Assembly (NCBI GenBank): GCA_030690265.1
Contig: JAUYHA010000077.1
Span: 1 to 64,000, forward strand
Direction: 5' to 3'
DNA: 64,000 bases
DNA from: Dehalococcoidales bacterium
GTDB lineage: Bacteria > Chloroflexota > Dehalococcoidia > Dehalococcoidales > UBA2162
Shown: in pieces, positions 24,464-33,315 of the stretch
Numbering within the stretch: position 1 is the first letter of the stretch
Layout of the letters: every line of letters starts with the position of its first letter
The notes under the pieces: model-generated
What the model saw: only the letters and a program-made list of their open reading frames with translations
What the model was told of the DNA's origin: nothing
The model's database searches: none
Program-made: the position numbers and the translations under genes

Positions 24464-25855
24464 GTGAAGTATACAATGAAAAAATTTACCAGGACAATAT
24501 CCGGGGTTACTCCGCTTGCCGTGATGGCTTCACCGATGGGCTGTCCCGGGCATTGTGTCTATTGCCCCACTTTTTCCGCTACTCCCCAGAGCTATACTCC
24601 CCGTTCCCCGGTGGTGTTGCGGGCCAGGGAATATAACTATGATGCCGGGGAGCAGGTCAGGTTAAGACTAAGAATTCTGTCTGAAATGGGGCATCCCACC
24701 GATAAAATTGAGCTTATTGTCATGGGGGGGACTTTCCTTGCCTGTCCTGAGGAGTATCAATACCGGTTTATCAAGGACTGTTTTGACGCTCTGAATGGTG
24801 AAGAGTCAGCCACGCTGGAAGAGGCAAAAGAGCTTAATGAGAAAGCCAGCCACCGCTGCACCGGACTCTGTATCGAAACCAGGCCGGACTGGTGCGGGCA
24901 GGAAGAAATAAACAGGATGCTTGAGTTTGGCACCACCCGGGTCGAACTGGGGGTGCAAACTCTGGATGACGAAATTTACCGGCAGGTGCGGCGAGGACAT
25001 ACGGTTGAAGATGTGGTTCAGGCTACCCGCCTGCTTAAGGAGCATGCGTTTAAGGTGCACTACCACTGGATGCCCGGACTACCTGGCTCAACCCCGGAGA
25101 AAGACCTGACCCTGTTTCAACAGCTATTCAGCGATGCTCGCTTTAGGCCGGACGGCTTGAAAATCTATCCCACCATGGTAATCGAGGGCACCGAGCTGGC
25201 AGGGTGGTATCGGCAGGGACGTTATCAACCATACTCAAGTGAGACGATGATTAATCTGGTAGCGGCTCTTAAATCTGTTGTGCCCGGGTATGTCAGGATT
25301 TCACGGGTGCTGCGGGACATCCCTTCGGAATATATCATCGGTGGTTTAAGAGATTCGCTGAGGCAGGTGGTGAAACAGCAGATGAGCCAGCTCGGCACCG
25401 AGTGCCGGTGCATCCGGTGCCGGGAGTATGGCCACCGGCGCCGGGCCGGCTGTGAAACAGGCGAGCCGCGGATGGTAAGAATGGATTATGAAGCTTCAGA
25501 TGGCAGGGAGGTTTTCCTGTCCTTCGAAGATAACAATGAGACCCTTTTTGGCTTGCTGCGGATGAGAATCCAGTCTGAACCCATAGCCAGGCTGGGGCAG
25601 AAAACTGATGGTAATTTAGCTTTAATCAGGGAGTTACATGTTTATGGGGCTGAGGTTCCCTTGAGGCAGCAAAATCCTGAGGCAGTCCAGCACCGGGGGT
25701 TGGGCAGGTCTTTGCTGGCTGAAGCCGAGAGGATTGCCCGGGAAGAATTTCAGGCGGGGCAGATGGTGGTACTGTGTGGGGTGGGAGCCAGGGAGTATTT
25801 CCGCTCCGAGCTTGGCTCCAGCCTGCAAAACCATTATATGGTCAAAAGTTTGTAA
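24464..25855 (+). CDS. elp3: Elp3-family radical SAM/acetyltransferase
   Basis: This protein of about 463 residues is a bacterial Elp3. It has the radical SAM cysteines in CPGHCVYCPTF, the Elp3 stretches VMGGTFLACPEEYQ and IETRPDWC, the zinc-binding RCIRCREYGH, and a C-terminal GNAT domain with HRGLGRSLLAEAE. Elp3 makes 5-carboxymethyluridine at the tRNA wobble position; bacterial copies are known in Dehalococcoides. I prefer GTG 24464, which has AGGGGG at suitable spacing, over ATG 24476; an open frame from 24287 overlaps the divergent gene and is not needed. Confidence 0.9.
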   Translation: MKYTMKKFTRTISGVTPLAVMASPMGCPGHCVYCPTFSATPQSYTPRSPVVLRAREYNYDAGEQVRLRLRILSEMGHPTDKIELIVMGGTFLACPEEYQYRFIKDCFDALNGEESATLEEAKELNEKASHRCTGLCIETRPDWCGQEEINRMLEFGTTRVELGVQTLDDEIYRQVRRGHTVEDVVQATRLLKEHAFKVHYHWMPGLPGSTPEKDLTLFQQLFSDARFRPDGLKIYPTMVIEGTELAGWYRQGRYQPYSSETMINLVAALKSVVPGYVRISRVLRDIPSEYIIGGLRDSLRQVVKQQMSQLGTECRCIRCREYGHRRRAGCETGEPRMVRMDYEASDGREVFLSFEDNNETLFGLLRMRIQSEPIARLGQKTDGNLALIRELHVYGAEVPLRQQNPEAVQHRGLGRSLLAEAERIAREEFQAGQMVVLCGVGAREYFRSELGSSLQNHYMVKSL

Positions 25856-25864
25856 ATTTATCAA

Positions 25865-26007
25865 TGTCATTGCGAGGAGCACATTCGCTTCGTTCAGTAT
25901 AAACTCCGCGACGAAGCAATCTCTAAGATTTGTTGAGATTACCACGCTACGCTCGTAATGACATTTGAAGAGATTGCTTCGCCTTCTGCGAATGGCTCGC
26001 AATGACA
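25865..26007. repeat. Inverted-end repeat TGTCATTGCGAG, copy 1
   Basis: Perfect inverted ends TGTCATTGCGAG (25865-25876) and CTCGCAATGACA (25996-26007) bound 143 bases with internal palindromic pieces such as GAAGCAATCTC and GAGATTGCTTC. Further copies are at 44803-44897 and 58128-58235. It has no coding capacity and looks like a MITE-like or REP-like element. Confidence 0.8.
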
Positions 26008-26097
26008 AAGGAATTGTTAAACAACCTCCGCTCTCCCCTTTGACAGAAGCCTCTAAAGACGATAAAATTCCTTCGGTCAAAGCAAGCGGAAGTAGAT

Positions 26098-26613
26098 ATG
26101 TTGCCGGAAGAGATTAGCCAGTCTGCAGGTAAAGTTGAAGTCAGCACCTTTGAAGTGGAGAAGGGAGCCATCAGGAAGTATGCTGATGCCGTGGATGACC
26201 CCAATCCGCTCTACTGGGATGAGGAGTATGCCAGGAAGTCATCTTACGGCTCGCTTATTGCTCCTCCCGGTTTTTTCGGCTGGCCGGCTAAATGGGAGAA
26301 AGGCAGCACCTTCCCTGTTTTTTCGGGAGCTATGCTGAAGCTGATAACCGGCTTAAGAGAAGCCGGTTATACCAAGGTTATTGACGGGGCGATAGATTAC
26401 GAGTTTTTTTGCCCGGTTCGGGCTGGTGATAGCCTGACAGCTTCGGCGGTGATTGAAGATATTGCCGAGCGGAAAGACGGGGAGGGGAAAGCGGTCTTCG
26501 TCATTATCGAGACCACCTATACCAATCAGAATGAAGACCTGGTGGCTAAAGTGCGCCAGATTTTCGTCAACCGACAGCCGGGTAATTCTTCCGGAGAAGA
26601 AAGAAGTGAGTAA
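26098..26613 (+). CDS. MaoC-like dehydratase, N-terminal type
   Basis: A 171-residue hot-dog-fold protein of the FAS1 dehydratase/MaoC N-terminal kind, with VEKGAIRKYADAVDDPNPLY at 17-36 and IAPPGFFGWP near 58. In this family two half-enzymes, this one and the next, form a heteromeric enoyl-CoA hydratase. The stop overlaps the next start by eight bases, so the pair is translationally coupled. Substrate unknown. Confidence 0.82.
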   Translation: MLPEEISQSAGKVEVSTFEVEKGAIRKYADAVDDPNPLYWDEEYARKSSYGSLIAPPGFFGWPAKWEKGSTFPVFSGAMLKLITGLREAGYTKVIDGAIDYEFFCPVRAGDSLTASAVIEDIAERKDGEGKAVFVIIETTYTNQNEDLVAKVRQIFVNRQPGNSSGEERSE

Positions 26614-27070
26614 TAACCTGTACTGGGAGGATATTGAGGTAGATAGTGAAGTTACCCCGCTACCCAAGGTGGCTACCACCCAGATGCTGGTCAGGTGGGC
26701 GGGGGCTTCCGGAGATTTTAACCCTCTTCACTATGATGATGCCTTTGCTGCTTTCCAGGGAGCCGGTAAGCCGATTGTCACCGGACAGTTGAAACGTGCC
26801 TGGCTGGTTCAGCTAATCACTGACTGGATAGGGGAAGAAGGTATTCTGAAGAAATTTTCCTGCCGTTTCCGGGCGGTGGATTACCCGCGTCCTATGAGAA
26901 CAATAGCCGAGCCTCAGGAAGGAGAGACCTGGTGGTGTAAAGGGAAGGTCGCCAAAAAGTATCTGGAAGAGGGCAAGCATTATCTCAACTGTAATGTTTG
27001 GGTGGAGAATGGGCAGGGGGAGATAACAACTACGGCCAGGGTGACGGTCATCTTGCCATCCAGAGGCTAA
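26606..27070 (+). CDS. MaoC-like dehydratase, C-terminal type
   Basis: About 154 residues of a MaoC domain with the hydratase motif AGASGDFNPLHYDDAFA near residue 31-47, where Asp and His are the usual catalytic pair, and ITGQLK-like VTGQLKRAWL. GTG 26606 overlaps the partner gene and is preceded by GGAGAAGAAAG; the open frame upstream of it is not needed. It completes the hydratase begun by the preceding gene. Confidence 0.84.
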   Translation: MSNNLYWEDIEVDSEVTPLPKVATTQMLVRWAGASGDFNPLHYDDAFAAFQGAGKPIVTGQLKRAWLVQLITDWIGEEGILKKFSCRFRAVDYPRPMRTIAEPQEGETWWCKGKVAKKYLEEGKHYLNCNVWVENGQGEITTTARVTVILPSRG

Positions 27071-27096
27071 TTTATCAAGTTTACGGAGGGCAAAAT

Positions 27097-28008
27097 ATGG
27101 GTGATAGATTAAAAGACAAAGTAGCGATAGTTACCGGCTCGGGGCAGGGCATCGGTCAAGCTATAGCGGTGGCTTTTGCCAGGGAGGGAGCTAAGGTAGT
27201 AACCAATAACCGTCGGGCAGGAACTTCAGGTGGAGATGCGGAGACCGTAGCCGGGCAGATTACAAGTATGGGTGGTCAGGCGGTACCCTTCTTTGGCAGT
27301 ATCTCCGAGTTTGGAGTAGCCGAGAAGCTGATTAAAACGGCGGTGGATAATTTCGGCAGGCTTGATATCCTGGTGAACAATGCCGGTGCCGACCAGCCCC
27401 GTATGGTCTGGAATATGACCGAAGAGGACTGGGATATCTGCCTGGATTCCTTTCTCAAAGGCTCTTTCAACTGCACCCGCTTTGCCTGTGGTGTCATGAG
27501 AGAGCAAAAGTGGGGCAGGATAATAAATACCACCTCCACTGCCTGGCTGGGCACTGTGGGACACTGTAATTATGGTGCCGCCAAGGCAGGACTCGTCGGT
27601 CTGACCAGGGCAGTTGCCCGGGAGATGGGCAGGTACGGAGTAACCTGTAATGCCTACGCCCCGACGGCGGCAACACGGTTCACTTTAAGTGAAGATATAG
27701 TAGCCGGTTTTAAGAAAAGATTTGAAGCCGGGCTGATGACCAAAGAGAGATACGAAGAGCTGACCAATCCGCCCAGTCCGGAGACAGTAGCTCCCTTCCT
27801 GGTATACCTCTGCACTGACCAGGCGGCTGATATCAACGGGCAGGTGTTTGATGTTACCGGAGGTTCTATCGCTATTTACTCGGAGCCGATAAAAAATAAG
27901 ATTATAAAGAAAAAAGAAGGCTTGTGGTCTGTTGATGAGTTAATAGACCAGGTGCCTAAAGTATTACTGGAAGGCTACCAGAACCCGGCACCGCCGGAAA
28001 AGGCCTAG
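27097..28008 (+). CDS. Short-chain dehydrogenase/reductase
   Basis: A 303-residue SDR with the nucleotide motif VTGSGQGIGQAIA near 12, NNAGAD near 88, a Ser-Tyr-Lys type active site (STAWLGTVGHCNYGAAKAG) and the C-terminal VFDVTGG. The C-terminal 45 residues are longer than in typical SDRs. It follows the MaoC pair by 26 bases with GGAGGG upstream, suggesting a hydration-then-oxidation pathway on a CoA or acyl substrate. It might act in beta-oxidation of ring-cleavage products, which is only an inference. Confidence 0.85.
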   Translation: MGDRLKDKVAIVTGSGQGIGQAIAVAFAREGAKVVTNNRRAGTSGGDAETVAGQITSMGGQAVPFFGSISEFGVAEKLIKTAVDNFGRLDILVNNAGADQPRMVWNMTEEDWDICLDSFLKGSFNCTRFACGVMREQKWGRIINTTSTAWLGTVGHCNYGAAKAGLVGLTRAVAREMGRYGVTCNAYAPTAATRFTLSEDIVAGFKKRFEAGLMTKERYEELTNPPSPETVAPFLVYLCTDQAADINGQVFDVTGGSIAIYSEPIKNKIIKKKEGLWSVDELIDQVPKVLLEGYQNPAPPEKA

Positions 28009-28101
28009 GCTGGCAAAGAACAAGCTGACCATTCTTCAGCCACCCTCTGACATCTGGATATTGATTGACTTTACTTAATAATAGGTATACGATGCCCAGA
28101 A

Positions 28102-28290
28102 ATGCCAGGTAATTTTGCTTTTAATAAAAAGAAACGGTCTCGAAATTCTTGGTTCTATAAATTTCTAGGCTTTTTAATCATAGCAGGCATAGTCATCGGC
28201 TTATTTGGTCCAAAACACTTAATTACTGCCTTTTTTGTCATTCTTGTTGGTGGTTTGTTCTATTTAGCTCTTAGTTCCCACCACCAGTAA
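28102..28290 (+). CDS. Small two-helix membrane protein
   Basis: 62 residues: a basic N-terminus (NKKKRSRNS) followed by two hydrophobic segments, about 22-37 and 42-57, with a short polar link. This resembles small membrane proteins of unknown function. No clear ribosome-binding site precedes ATG 28102, so it may be non-coding. Confidence 0.45.
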   Translation: MPGNFAFNKKKRSRNSWFYKFLGFLIIAGIVIGLFGPKHLITAFFVILVGGLFYLALSSHHQ

Positions 28291-28358
28291 GGCTTACATT
28301 AAAAAAAGGGAATTGTATAATTGCTTCGATTGCCCGAGTTCTAGCTCTGGAGGTGCCT

Positions 28359-29210
28359 ATGGAAGCGATACGACTGCTCAAAAAGAGGCCCTGGGGGATA
28401 CCTGGTGCGGTAATATTGCTGGCTGTAATACTGCTTGCCGCGCTGTCTCCGGTAATAGCCCCTTATTTCTTTAACCAGATGAATATGACCCAGCTCTTGG
28501 AACCACCCGGCGGGGATTTTATCCTGGGTACGGACAATCTTGGCAGGGATATATTCAGCCGGTTTGTTTATGGCTCGCGCCCCTATCTGGGAACAGGTCT
28601 GATAGCTGTTGGCATCGCCAGCCTTCTTGGCATCCTGCCGGGAATTACCTTTGCTCGGGCCGGCAGAAAGGCACAAAATATCCTGAAGGTGGCCTTAATT
28701 GCCCTTTCCATCATCGGAGGGCTTACCGTGCTTCTGGCTGCAACTATGGTCGTATTACGTTTTATACCATTTCTTTCCATCGGCAGACTAATGACTTCCA
28801 TCCACGGATTTGGAAATACAGGGTTGTTTATGGTTATCACCGGCCTGCTGCTGTCCTTCATATTCTTACCATCAGTCTATTTTTCCATGCGAAGCGCTTC
28901 CATTGATGGACTAAAGCAAGGCTTTATTTCTCTTTTATCAGCCATTCCTGTCCACCTTGGAGTCGCCACAGGGCTGGCGGTAGTGGTCATCGCTCCAATG
29001 AGCTACTACGGTTTTGGCATTCCGCCCCCGCTTCCTGAATGGGGGAACATGCTCAGCGGAGCGGGACCCCGGTACATGCTGACGGCTCCCTGGACGGTTG
29101 TAGCCCCGAACATAGCTATTGCCATAACTCTGCTGGGTCTTGTTCTCTTCGGTCTGGCTACGCGAGAAATATGGTTTCCCACTTTTCCCGGAACTACTGA
29201 AAAGTTCTAA
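28359..29210 (+). CDS. Orphan ABC-transporter permease, OppC/DppC-like
   Basis: About 283 residues with an OppC/DppC-type start (LLKKRPWGIPGAVI, then SPVIAPY) and the segment LGTDNLGRDIFSRFVYGSR that is characteristic of dipeptide/oligopeptide permeases. The central part with the usual EAA coupling loop looks poorly conserved, and no ATPase, second permease or binding protein gene is near. It may be a decaying remnant or work with a distant system. GGAGG at 28349-28353 supports ATG 28359. Confidence 0.7.
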   Translation: MEAIRLLKKRPWGIPGAVILLAVILLAALSPVIAPYFFNQMNMTQLLEPPGGDFILGTDNLGRDIFSRFVYGSRPYLGTGLIAVGIASLLGILPGITFARAGRKAQNILKVALIALSIIGGLTVLLAATMVVLRFIPFLSIGRLMTSIHGFGNTGLFMVITGLLLSFIFLPSVYFSMRSASIDGLKQGFISLLSAIPVHLGVATGLAVVVIAPMSYYGFGIPPPLPEWGNMLSGAGPRYMLTAPWTVVAPNIAIAITLLGLVLFGLATREIWFPTFPGTTEKF

Positions 29211-29245
29211 GCAAAGTAAAAACGAATCATTACTGGTGGAGTTGA

Positions 29246-30946
29246 CTATTTAATCAGCTTAAACTCGTTAACATCTACCAGCCCCAGGTCGGTCAGCCTG
29301 AGCTCGGGGATTACCGGCAGAGCCACGAAAGATAGGGTGGAGAAGGGGGAGGACAGCCTGGTTCCCAGTTCAGCCGCTACTTGCTCCAGCCTGGACAGTT
29401 TATTCACCACCGTCTCCAGCGGTTCGTCGGAGAGCAGCCCGGCGATAGGCAAAGCCAGGCTGGCTAATACTTTGCCACCGGCTACCGCCACCAGGCCCCC
29501 CCGCAGTTTTTCAACTTCCTTTACGGCAGCGAATATGTCTTCATCGTTGGTGCCGACAGCGACAATATTGTGAGAATCGTGGGCAATAGATGAGGCAAGA
29601 GCCCCTTTCTTCAAGCCGAACCCTGTGACCAGCCCCAGTCCGATATTGCCGCTCGCTTTATGTCTCTCCACCACCACCAGCTTGAGAATATCCCGGCTGA
29701 CATCAGGCATAACAGTCCCATCAACAACCTTGACTTTCTCCATTCTTTTCCGGGTAATTATCTGGCCCGGCACAATCTCAATAACCGGCACAGTTTCTCC
29801 AGAAGCCGTAAGTTTCAATGCCTCAATATTGAAGGGCTTGATTTTCACGGTGCTGGTTAATCCTCCACCGCTAACCTTATCTGCCGAAAATAGCGGTTTC
29901 CCTTCTCTGGCAACAAGACGGCCCTGATAAAAGACCATATCTATTTGCAGGCTGGGCAGGTCGCTGATGGTAATCAGGTTAGCCTGGTAGCCGGGAGCTA
30001 CCGCCCCGAGCCCCTCCAGCCTGAAATATCCGGCGGGATTAATGGTTGCCAGTTGAATCGCCCGCACCGGGTCAAGACCAAGGGCAATCGCTTTTCGCAC
30101 CACAGCATCAATATCGCCGTCCCCGAGCAGGTCAACACAGCTGCGGTCATCAACGACAAACATGCATCTTTTATAGGTTTTGTCAGTGACCAGGGGCAGT
30201 AGAGCCTCCAGATTTTTCTCCGATGAGCCTTCTCTAATCATGATAAACATACCCTGCCTCAGTTTTTCTTCAGCCTCTTCCAGGGAGACAGATTCGTGGT
30301 CAGAGCGGATGCCGGCGGCGATATAGGCACTCAGGTTCTTACCCCTGAGGCCGGGGGCATGTCCATCAATCACTCTTCCCCGGGCAAGGTCAATTTTGCC
30401 CAGCACATTTTCATCCCCGCCAATCACCCCAGGGAAATTCATTAGCTCCCCCAGTCCGATACAGCCCCTCCATCTCAAGACCTGGCGCAGTTCTTCAATG
30501 CCAAGACTGGCTCCGGAGGTCTCCAGGTGGGTAGCCGGCACGCAGGAAGGAGCCATCAAAAAAAGCTCCAATGGCAGGCGGCGGGCAGAGTTCATCACAT
30601 ATCTCATACCGTCCAGCCCGGAAACATTGGCTATTTCATGGAGGTCGGTAACTACGGCTAAAGTGCCCCGCGGCACTACGGCACGGGCATATTGAGCCAT
30701 ATCAAGCATTGAGCTTTCTATATGGACATGCCCGTCGATAAGACCGGGGGCAAGATACTTACCCCCCAAATCCAGCACCTCCCTGGCATGGCTGTAATCA
30801 CCGACTCCGGCAATCCTGCCTCCGTAAATAGCCACATTGCCCGGCTCAATCTCGCCGGTAAAGACATTCACTACCCGGGCATTAGCCAGAACCAGGTCAG
30901 CGGGCAACTCCCCTTTAGCTACTGAGATTAAGCGATTATTTATCAA
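29246..30946 (-). CDS. ade: Adenine deaminase
   Basis: The 566-residue amidohydrolase has the metal-binding motif GLIDGHVHIESSM near 72-84 and later histidine/aspartate motifs GHAPGL and DDRSCVDLL; the C-terminal adenine-deaminase domain has SIAHDSHNIVAVG. It converts adenine to hypoxanthine. The nearby hypoxanthine phosphoribosyltransferase gene on the same strand, 121 bases upstream, completes a purine salvage route. Confidence 0.92.
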   Translation of the reverse strand: MINNRLISVAKGELPADLVLANARVVNVFTGEIEPGNVAIYGGRIAGVGDYSHAREVLDLGGKYLAPGLIDGHVHIESSMLDMAQYARAVVPRGTLAVVTDLHEIANVSGLDGMRYVMNSARRLPLELFLMAPSCVPATHLETSGASLGIEELRQVLRWRGCIGLGELMNFPGVIGGDENVLGKIDLARGRVIDGHAPGLRGKNLSAYIAAGIRSDHESVSLEEAEEKLRQGMFIMIREGSSEKNLEALLPLVTDKTYKRCMFVVDDRSCVDLLGDGDIDAVVRKAIALGLDPVRAIQLATINPAGYFRLEGLGAVAPGYQANLITISDLPSLQIDMVFYQGRLVAREGKPLFSADKVSGGGLTSTVKIKPFNIEALKLTASGETVPVIEIVPGQIITRKRMEKVKVVDGTVMPDVSRDILKLVVVERHKASGNIGLGLVTGFGLKKGALASSIAHDSHNIVAVGTNDEDIFAAVKEVEKLRGGLVAVAGGKVLASLALPIAGLLSDEPLETVVNKLSRLEQVAAELGTRLSSPFSTLSFVALPVIPELRLTDLGLVDVNEFKLIK

Positions 30947-31067
30947 CCCTGTCCTTCCTGAGCAAATCCGAAATCCAAAGAACTAAATCCTAAACAAATC
31001 TGAATTTCAAAATCCAAAATCTAAACATTTGACATTTGAGTTTTGTTATTTGGCATTTGTTTAGAGT
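30947..31067. repeat. A/T-rich CTAAA/TTTAG repeat
   Basis: Many short words such as AAATCCAAA, CTAAATCCTAAA and TTTAGAGTTTAG, with partial inverted symmetry. The same kind of sequence lies at 54230-54295 and 55124-55175. It fills the gap between ade and hpt and contains no gene. Confidence 0.6.
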
Positions 31068-31619
31068 TTAGAGATTAGTATTTAGTATTTTCTCTGTCTC
31101 CAGGTAACATATATCAGGCAGGTAACGAAACTTCTCGTCCCAGTCAATACCGTAACCCACAATGAACTTGTTGGGAACGGTAAAACCGAGGTAGTCAATA
31201 GTAACCGTCACTTCTCGCCGGGACGGCTTATCGGTCAGGGCGCAGAGCTTTAAGGAGGCAGGCTTTTTCTTCCGCAGGTAGTCCATAAGGAAAGCCGCAG
31301 AGTGCCCGGTATCAACTATATCCTCAACCACCAGCACATCCCTGTCCTTGATTTGAGTATGAAGACCCTGCACTACCTTTAACTTGCCCGGAGCGCTCCT
31401 GCCCCGACCATAGCTGGATAATCTGACAAACTCCACCTCCAGGGGGAAGTTTAGAAGTCGAATCAAATCAGCCAGAAAGACAAACGAACCTTTGAGAATG
31501 CCTATTAAGAGAGGGTTCTTATCCTGATAATCAATCTTGATTTCAGCCGCCAGCTTGCCCACCGTAACTTCTATCTCCTGCCGGCTTAAAAGAATTTGAC
31601 GCTTAGCTTGAGCACTCAT
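31068..31619 (-). CDS. hpt: Hypoxanthine phosphoribosyltransferase
   Basis: A 183-residue type I phosphoribosyltransferase with the PRPP-binding motif VLVVEDIVDTGHSA near 95-108 and the flexible-loop and purine-binding stretches LIGILKGSFVFLADL and VGYGIDWDEKFR. It makes IMP (and GMP) from free bases. Pairs functionally with adenine deaminase downstream. Confidence 0.93.
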   Translation of the reverse strand: MSAQAKRQILLSRQEIEVTVGKLAAEIKIDYQDKNPLLIGILKGSFVFLADLIRLLNFPLEVEFVRLSSYGRGRSAPGKLKVVQGLHTQIKDRDVLVVEDIVDTGHSAAFLMDYLRKKKPASLKLCALTDKPSRREVTVTIDYLGFTVPNKFIVGYGIDWDEKFRYLPDICYLETEKILNTNL

Positions 31620-31691
31620 CGCTACTCGTGATTATAGTCTTTGTCCCATGTTCTGTCTACTTGCCGAAAGCCCAGGTAATTTGCTATTCTT

Positions 31692-31697
31692 TATAAT
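31692..31697 (+). promoter_or_regulatory. -10 box upstream of msrP
   Basis: TATAAT 49 bases before ATG 31746. No good -35 at normal spacing was seen, so the promoter call is tentative. Confidence 0.35.
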
Positions 31698-31745
31698 GTA
31701 GGGATTCAAAAAAGCTGGGCTGTTTGAAGGACGGAGGGGGGTAAT

Positions 31746-32696
31746 ATGATTAATATAAATCCCTCTGAAATCACTCCTGAGTATGTTTATTATTCCCGTC
31801 GTGATTTTCTGGTGGGTATAAGTGCTTTGCTGGCAAGTTTTATGCTTTTTGGCGGGTGTAGACGTCTTGACGGTTCGTCTGAATTACCAGGTGGAGGTTC
31901 TGTGGAGCCGGGGCAGGTAAGCGGTAAAACGGACGAGCTGGGTGATGCTCTAACGGATTACAAATCAATCATCAGCTATAACAACTTTTATGAGTTCAGC
32001 ACTGGAAAAGAGGGCATCGGAGAGCTGGCAAAAGATTTTAAGACATCACCCTGGACGCTAAGTGTTGGCGGCTTGGTCAATAAACCCCGCACCTTTGATA
32101 TTGATGACCTGAACCGTATCTTCCCTCCGGAAGAACGAATTTACCGCCTGCGCTGTGTGGAAGGCTGGTCTATGGTTATCCCCTGGCTCGGCTTTCCTCT
32201 GGCAAAGCTCTTGAAAGAGGTGGAGCCGAAGTCTGAAGCTAAGTATGTTCGGTTTGAATCCCTTTACGACCCGGAGCAGATGCCGGGCCAGAGGTCCGGT
32301 ATGTTCAGCTGGCCGTATGTCGAGGGTCTACGCCTGGATGAGGCGATGAACGACCTGACATTGCTAACTACCGGTATTTACGGCAAGTCTATCCTGCCTC
32401 AGAACGGGGCTCCGATTCGCCTGGTGGTGCCCTGGAAATACGGTTTCAAGAATATCAAGTCAATTGTGAAAATTGACCTGGTGACGGAGATGCCGACCTC
32501 TCTCTGGATGGCGGCGGCTCCTCACGAATATGGCTTTTATGCTAATGTCAACCCGGAAGTACCCCACCCCCGCTGGCCCCAGTCGAGTGAGCGCCGGATT
32601 GGTGAGTTCGGGCGCCGGAGAACAATAATTTTCAACGGGTATGCTGAGGAAGTTGCTTACCTTTATCAGGGTATTGACCTGAGAAAATTCTTCTGA
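31746..32696 (+). CDS. msrP: Protein-methionine-sulfoxide reductase catalytic subunit MsrP
   Basis: A 316-residue sulfite-oxidase-fold molybdenum protein. The N-terminus has a twin-arginine signal (SRRDFLVG) followed by a hydrophobic stretch ending LFGGC, which could also be a lipobox. The Mo-cofactor cysteine lies in YRLRCVEGWSMV near residue 137. MsrP repairs oxidised methionines in exported proteins using electrons from MsrQ. The stop overlaps the msrQ start by one base. Confidence 0.92.
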   Translation: MININPSEITPEYVYYSRRDFLVGISALLASFMLFGGCRRLDGSSELPGGGSVEPGQVSGKTDELGDALTDYKSIISYNNFYEFSTGKEGIGELAKDFKTSPWTLSVGGLVNKPRTFDIDDLNRIFPPEERIYRLRCVEGWSMVIPWLGFPLAKLLKEVEPKSEAKYVRFESLYDPEQMPGQRSGMFSWPYVEGLRLDEAMNDLTLLTTGIYGKSILPQNGAPIRLVVPWKYGFKNIKSIVKIDLVTEMPTSLWMAAAPHEYGFYANVNPEVPHPRWPQSSERRIGEFGRRRTIIFNGYAEEVAYLYQGIDLRKFF

Positions 32697-33313
32697 TGCG
32701 CACGCTTAAGAGACAGTGGCTCCGGCTTCTGACCCATATCGCCGCCTTGCTACCCTTGCTCGTACTGGTCTGGGACTTCTCCCAGGGACAGCTTACTGCC
32801 AACCCGATTCAGGAAATCCAGCTACGTACCGGTAGATACGCCCTCACTCTGTTAATCCTCTCTCTGGCTTGCACTCCGCTTAACATCGTCTTCGGAATCA
32901 GGCAGATACTCCAGCTCCGCCCTCTGCTCGGCCTCTATGCTTTCGTCTATGCCTGCCTTCATCTCCTCAATTTCTTCGGGCTGGATTACGGCTTTAACTT
33001 TCCTCTGGTCTGGGAGGATTTTGCCGAAAAGCGTTTTATAGTGGCCGGGCTGGCTGCCTTTCTAAGCCTGTTGCCGCTGGCGGTAACCTCGACAGCAGGG
33101 TGGGTGAGAAGACTGGGTAAAAACTGGGGGCGCCTTCACTGGCTGGCTTACTCAGCAGGGGCGCTGGCGATAGTCCATTTTTTGTGGCAGGTTAAAGCGG
33201 ACTTCACCAGACCGTTGATTTACGGAATCGTGCTGGCTTTGCTGCTGATTATTCGCCTGCCGAATGTCAGAAGGGCTATCGGTGAATTTCGCCAGCGGTT
33301 AAGTAAGGGCTAA
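32696..33313 (+). CDS. msrQ: MsrQ heme-binding membrane subunit
   Basis: A 205-residue integral membrane protein with about six hydrophobic segments and histidines in HLLNFFGLDYGF and HWLAYSAGALAIVHF that fit the heme b ligands of the YedZ/MsrQ family. RTGRYALTLL is the family's first loop. It passes quinol electrons to MsrP. It follows msrP with a one-base overlap. Confidence 0.92.
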   Translation: MRTLKRQWLRLLTHIAALLPLLVLVWDFSQGQLTANPIQEIQLRTGRYALTLLILSLACTPLNIVFGIRQILQLRPLLGLYAFVYACLHLLNFFGLDYGFNFPLVWEDFAEKRFIVAGLAAFLSLLPLAVTSTAGWVRRLGKNWGRLHWLAYSAGALAIVHFLWQVKADFTRPLIYGIVLALLLIIRLPNVRRAIGEFRQRLSKG

Positions 33314-33315
33314 AG

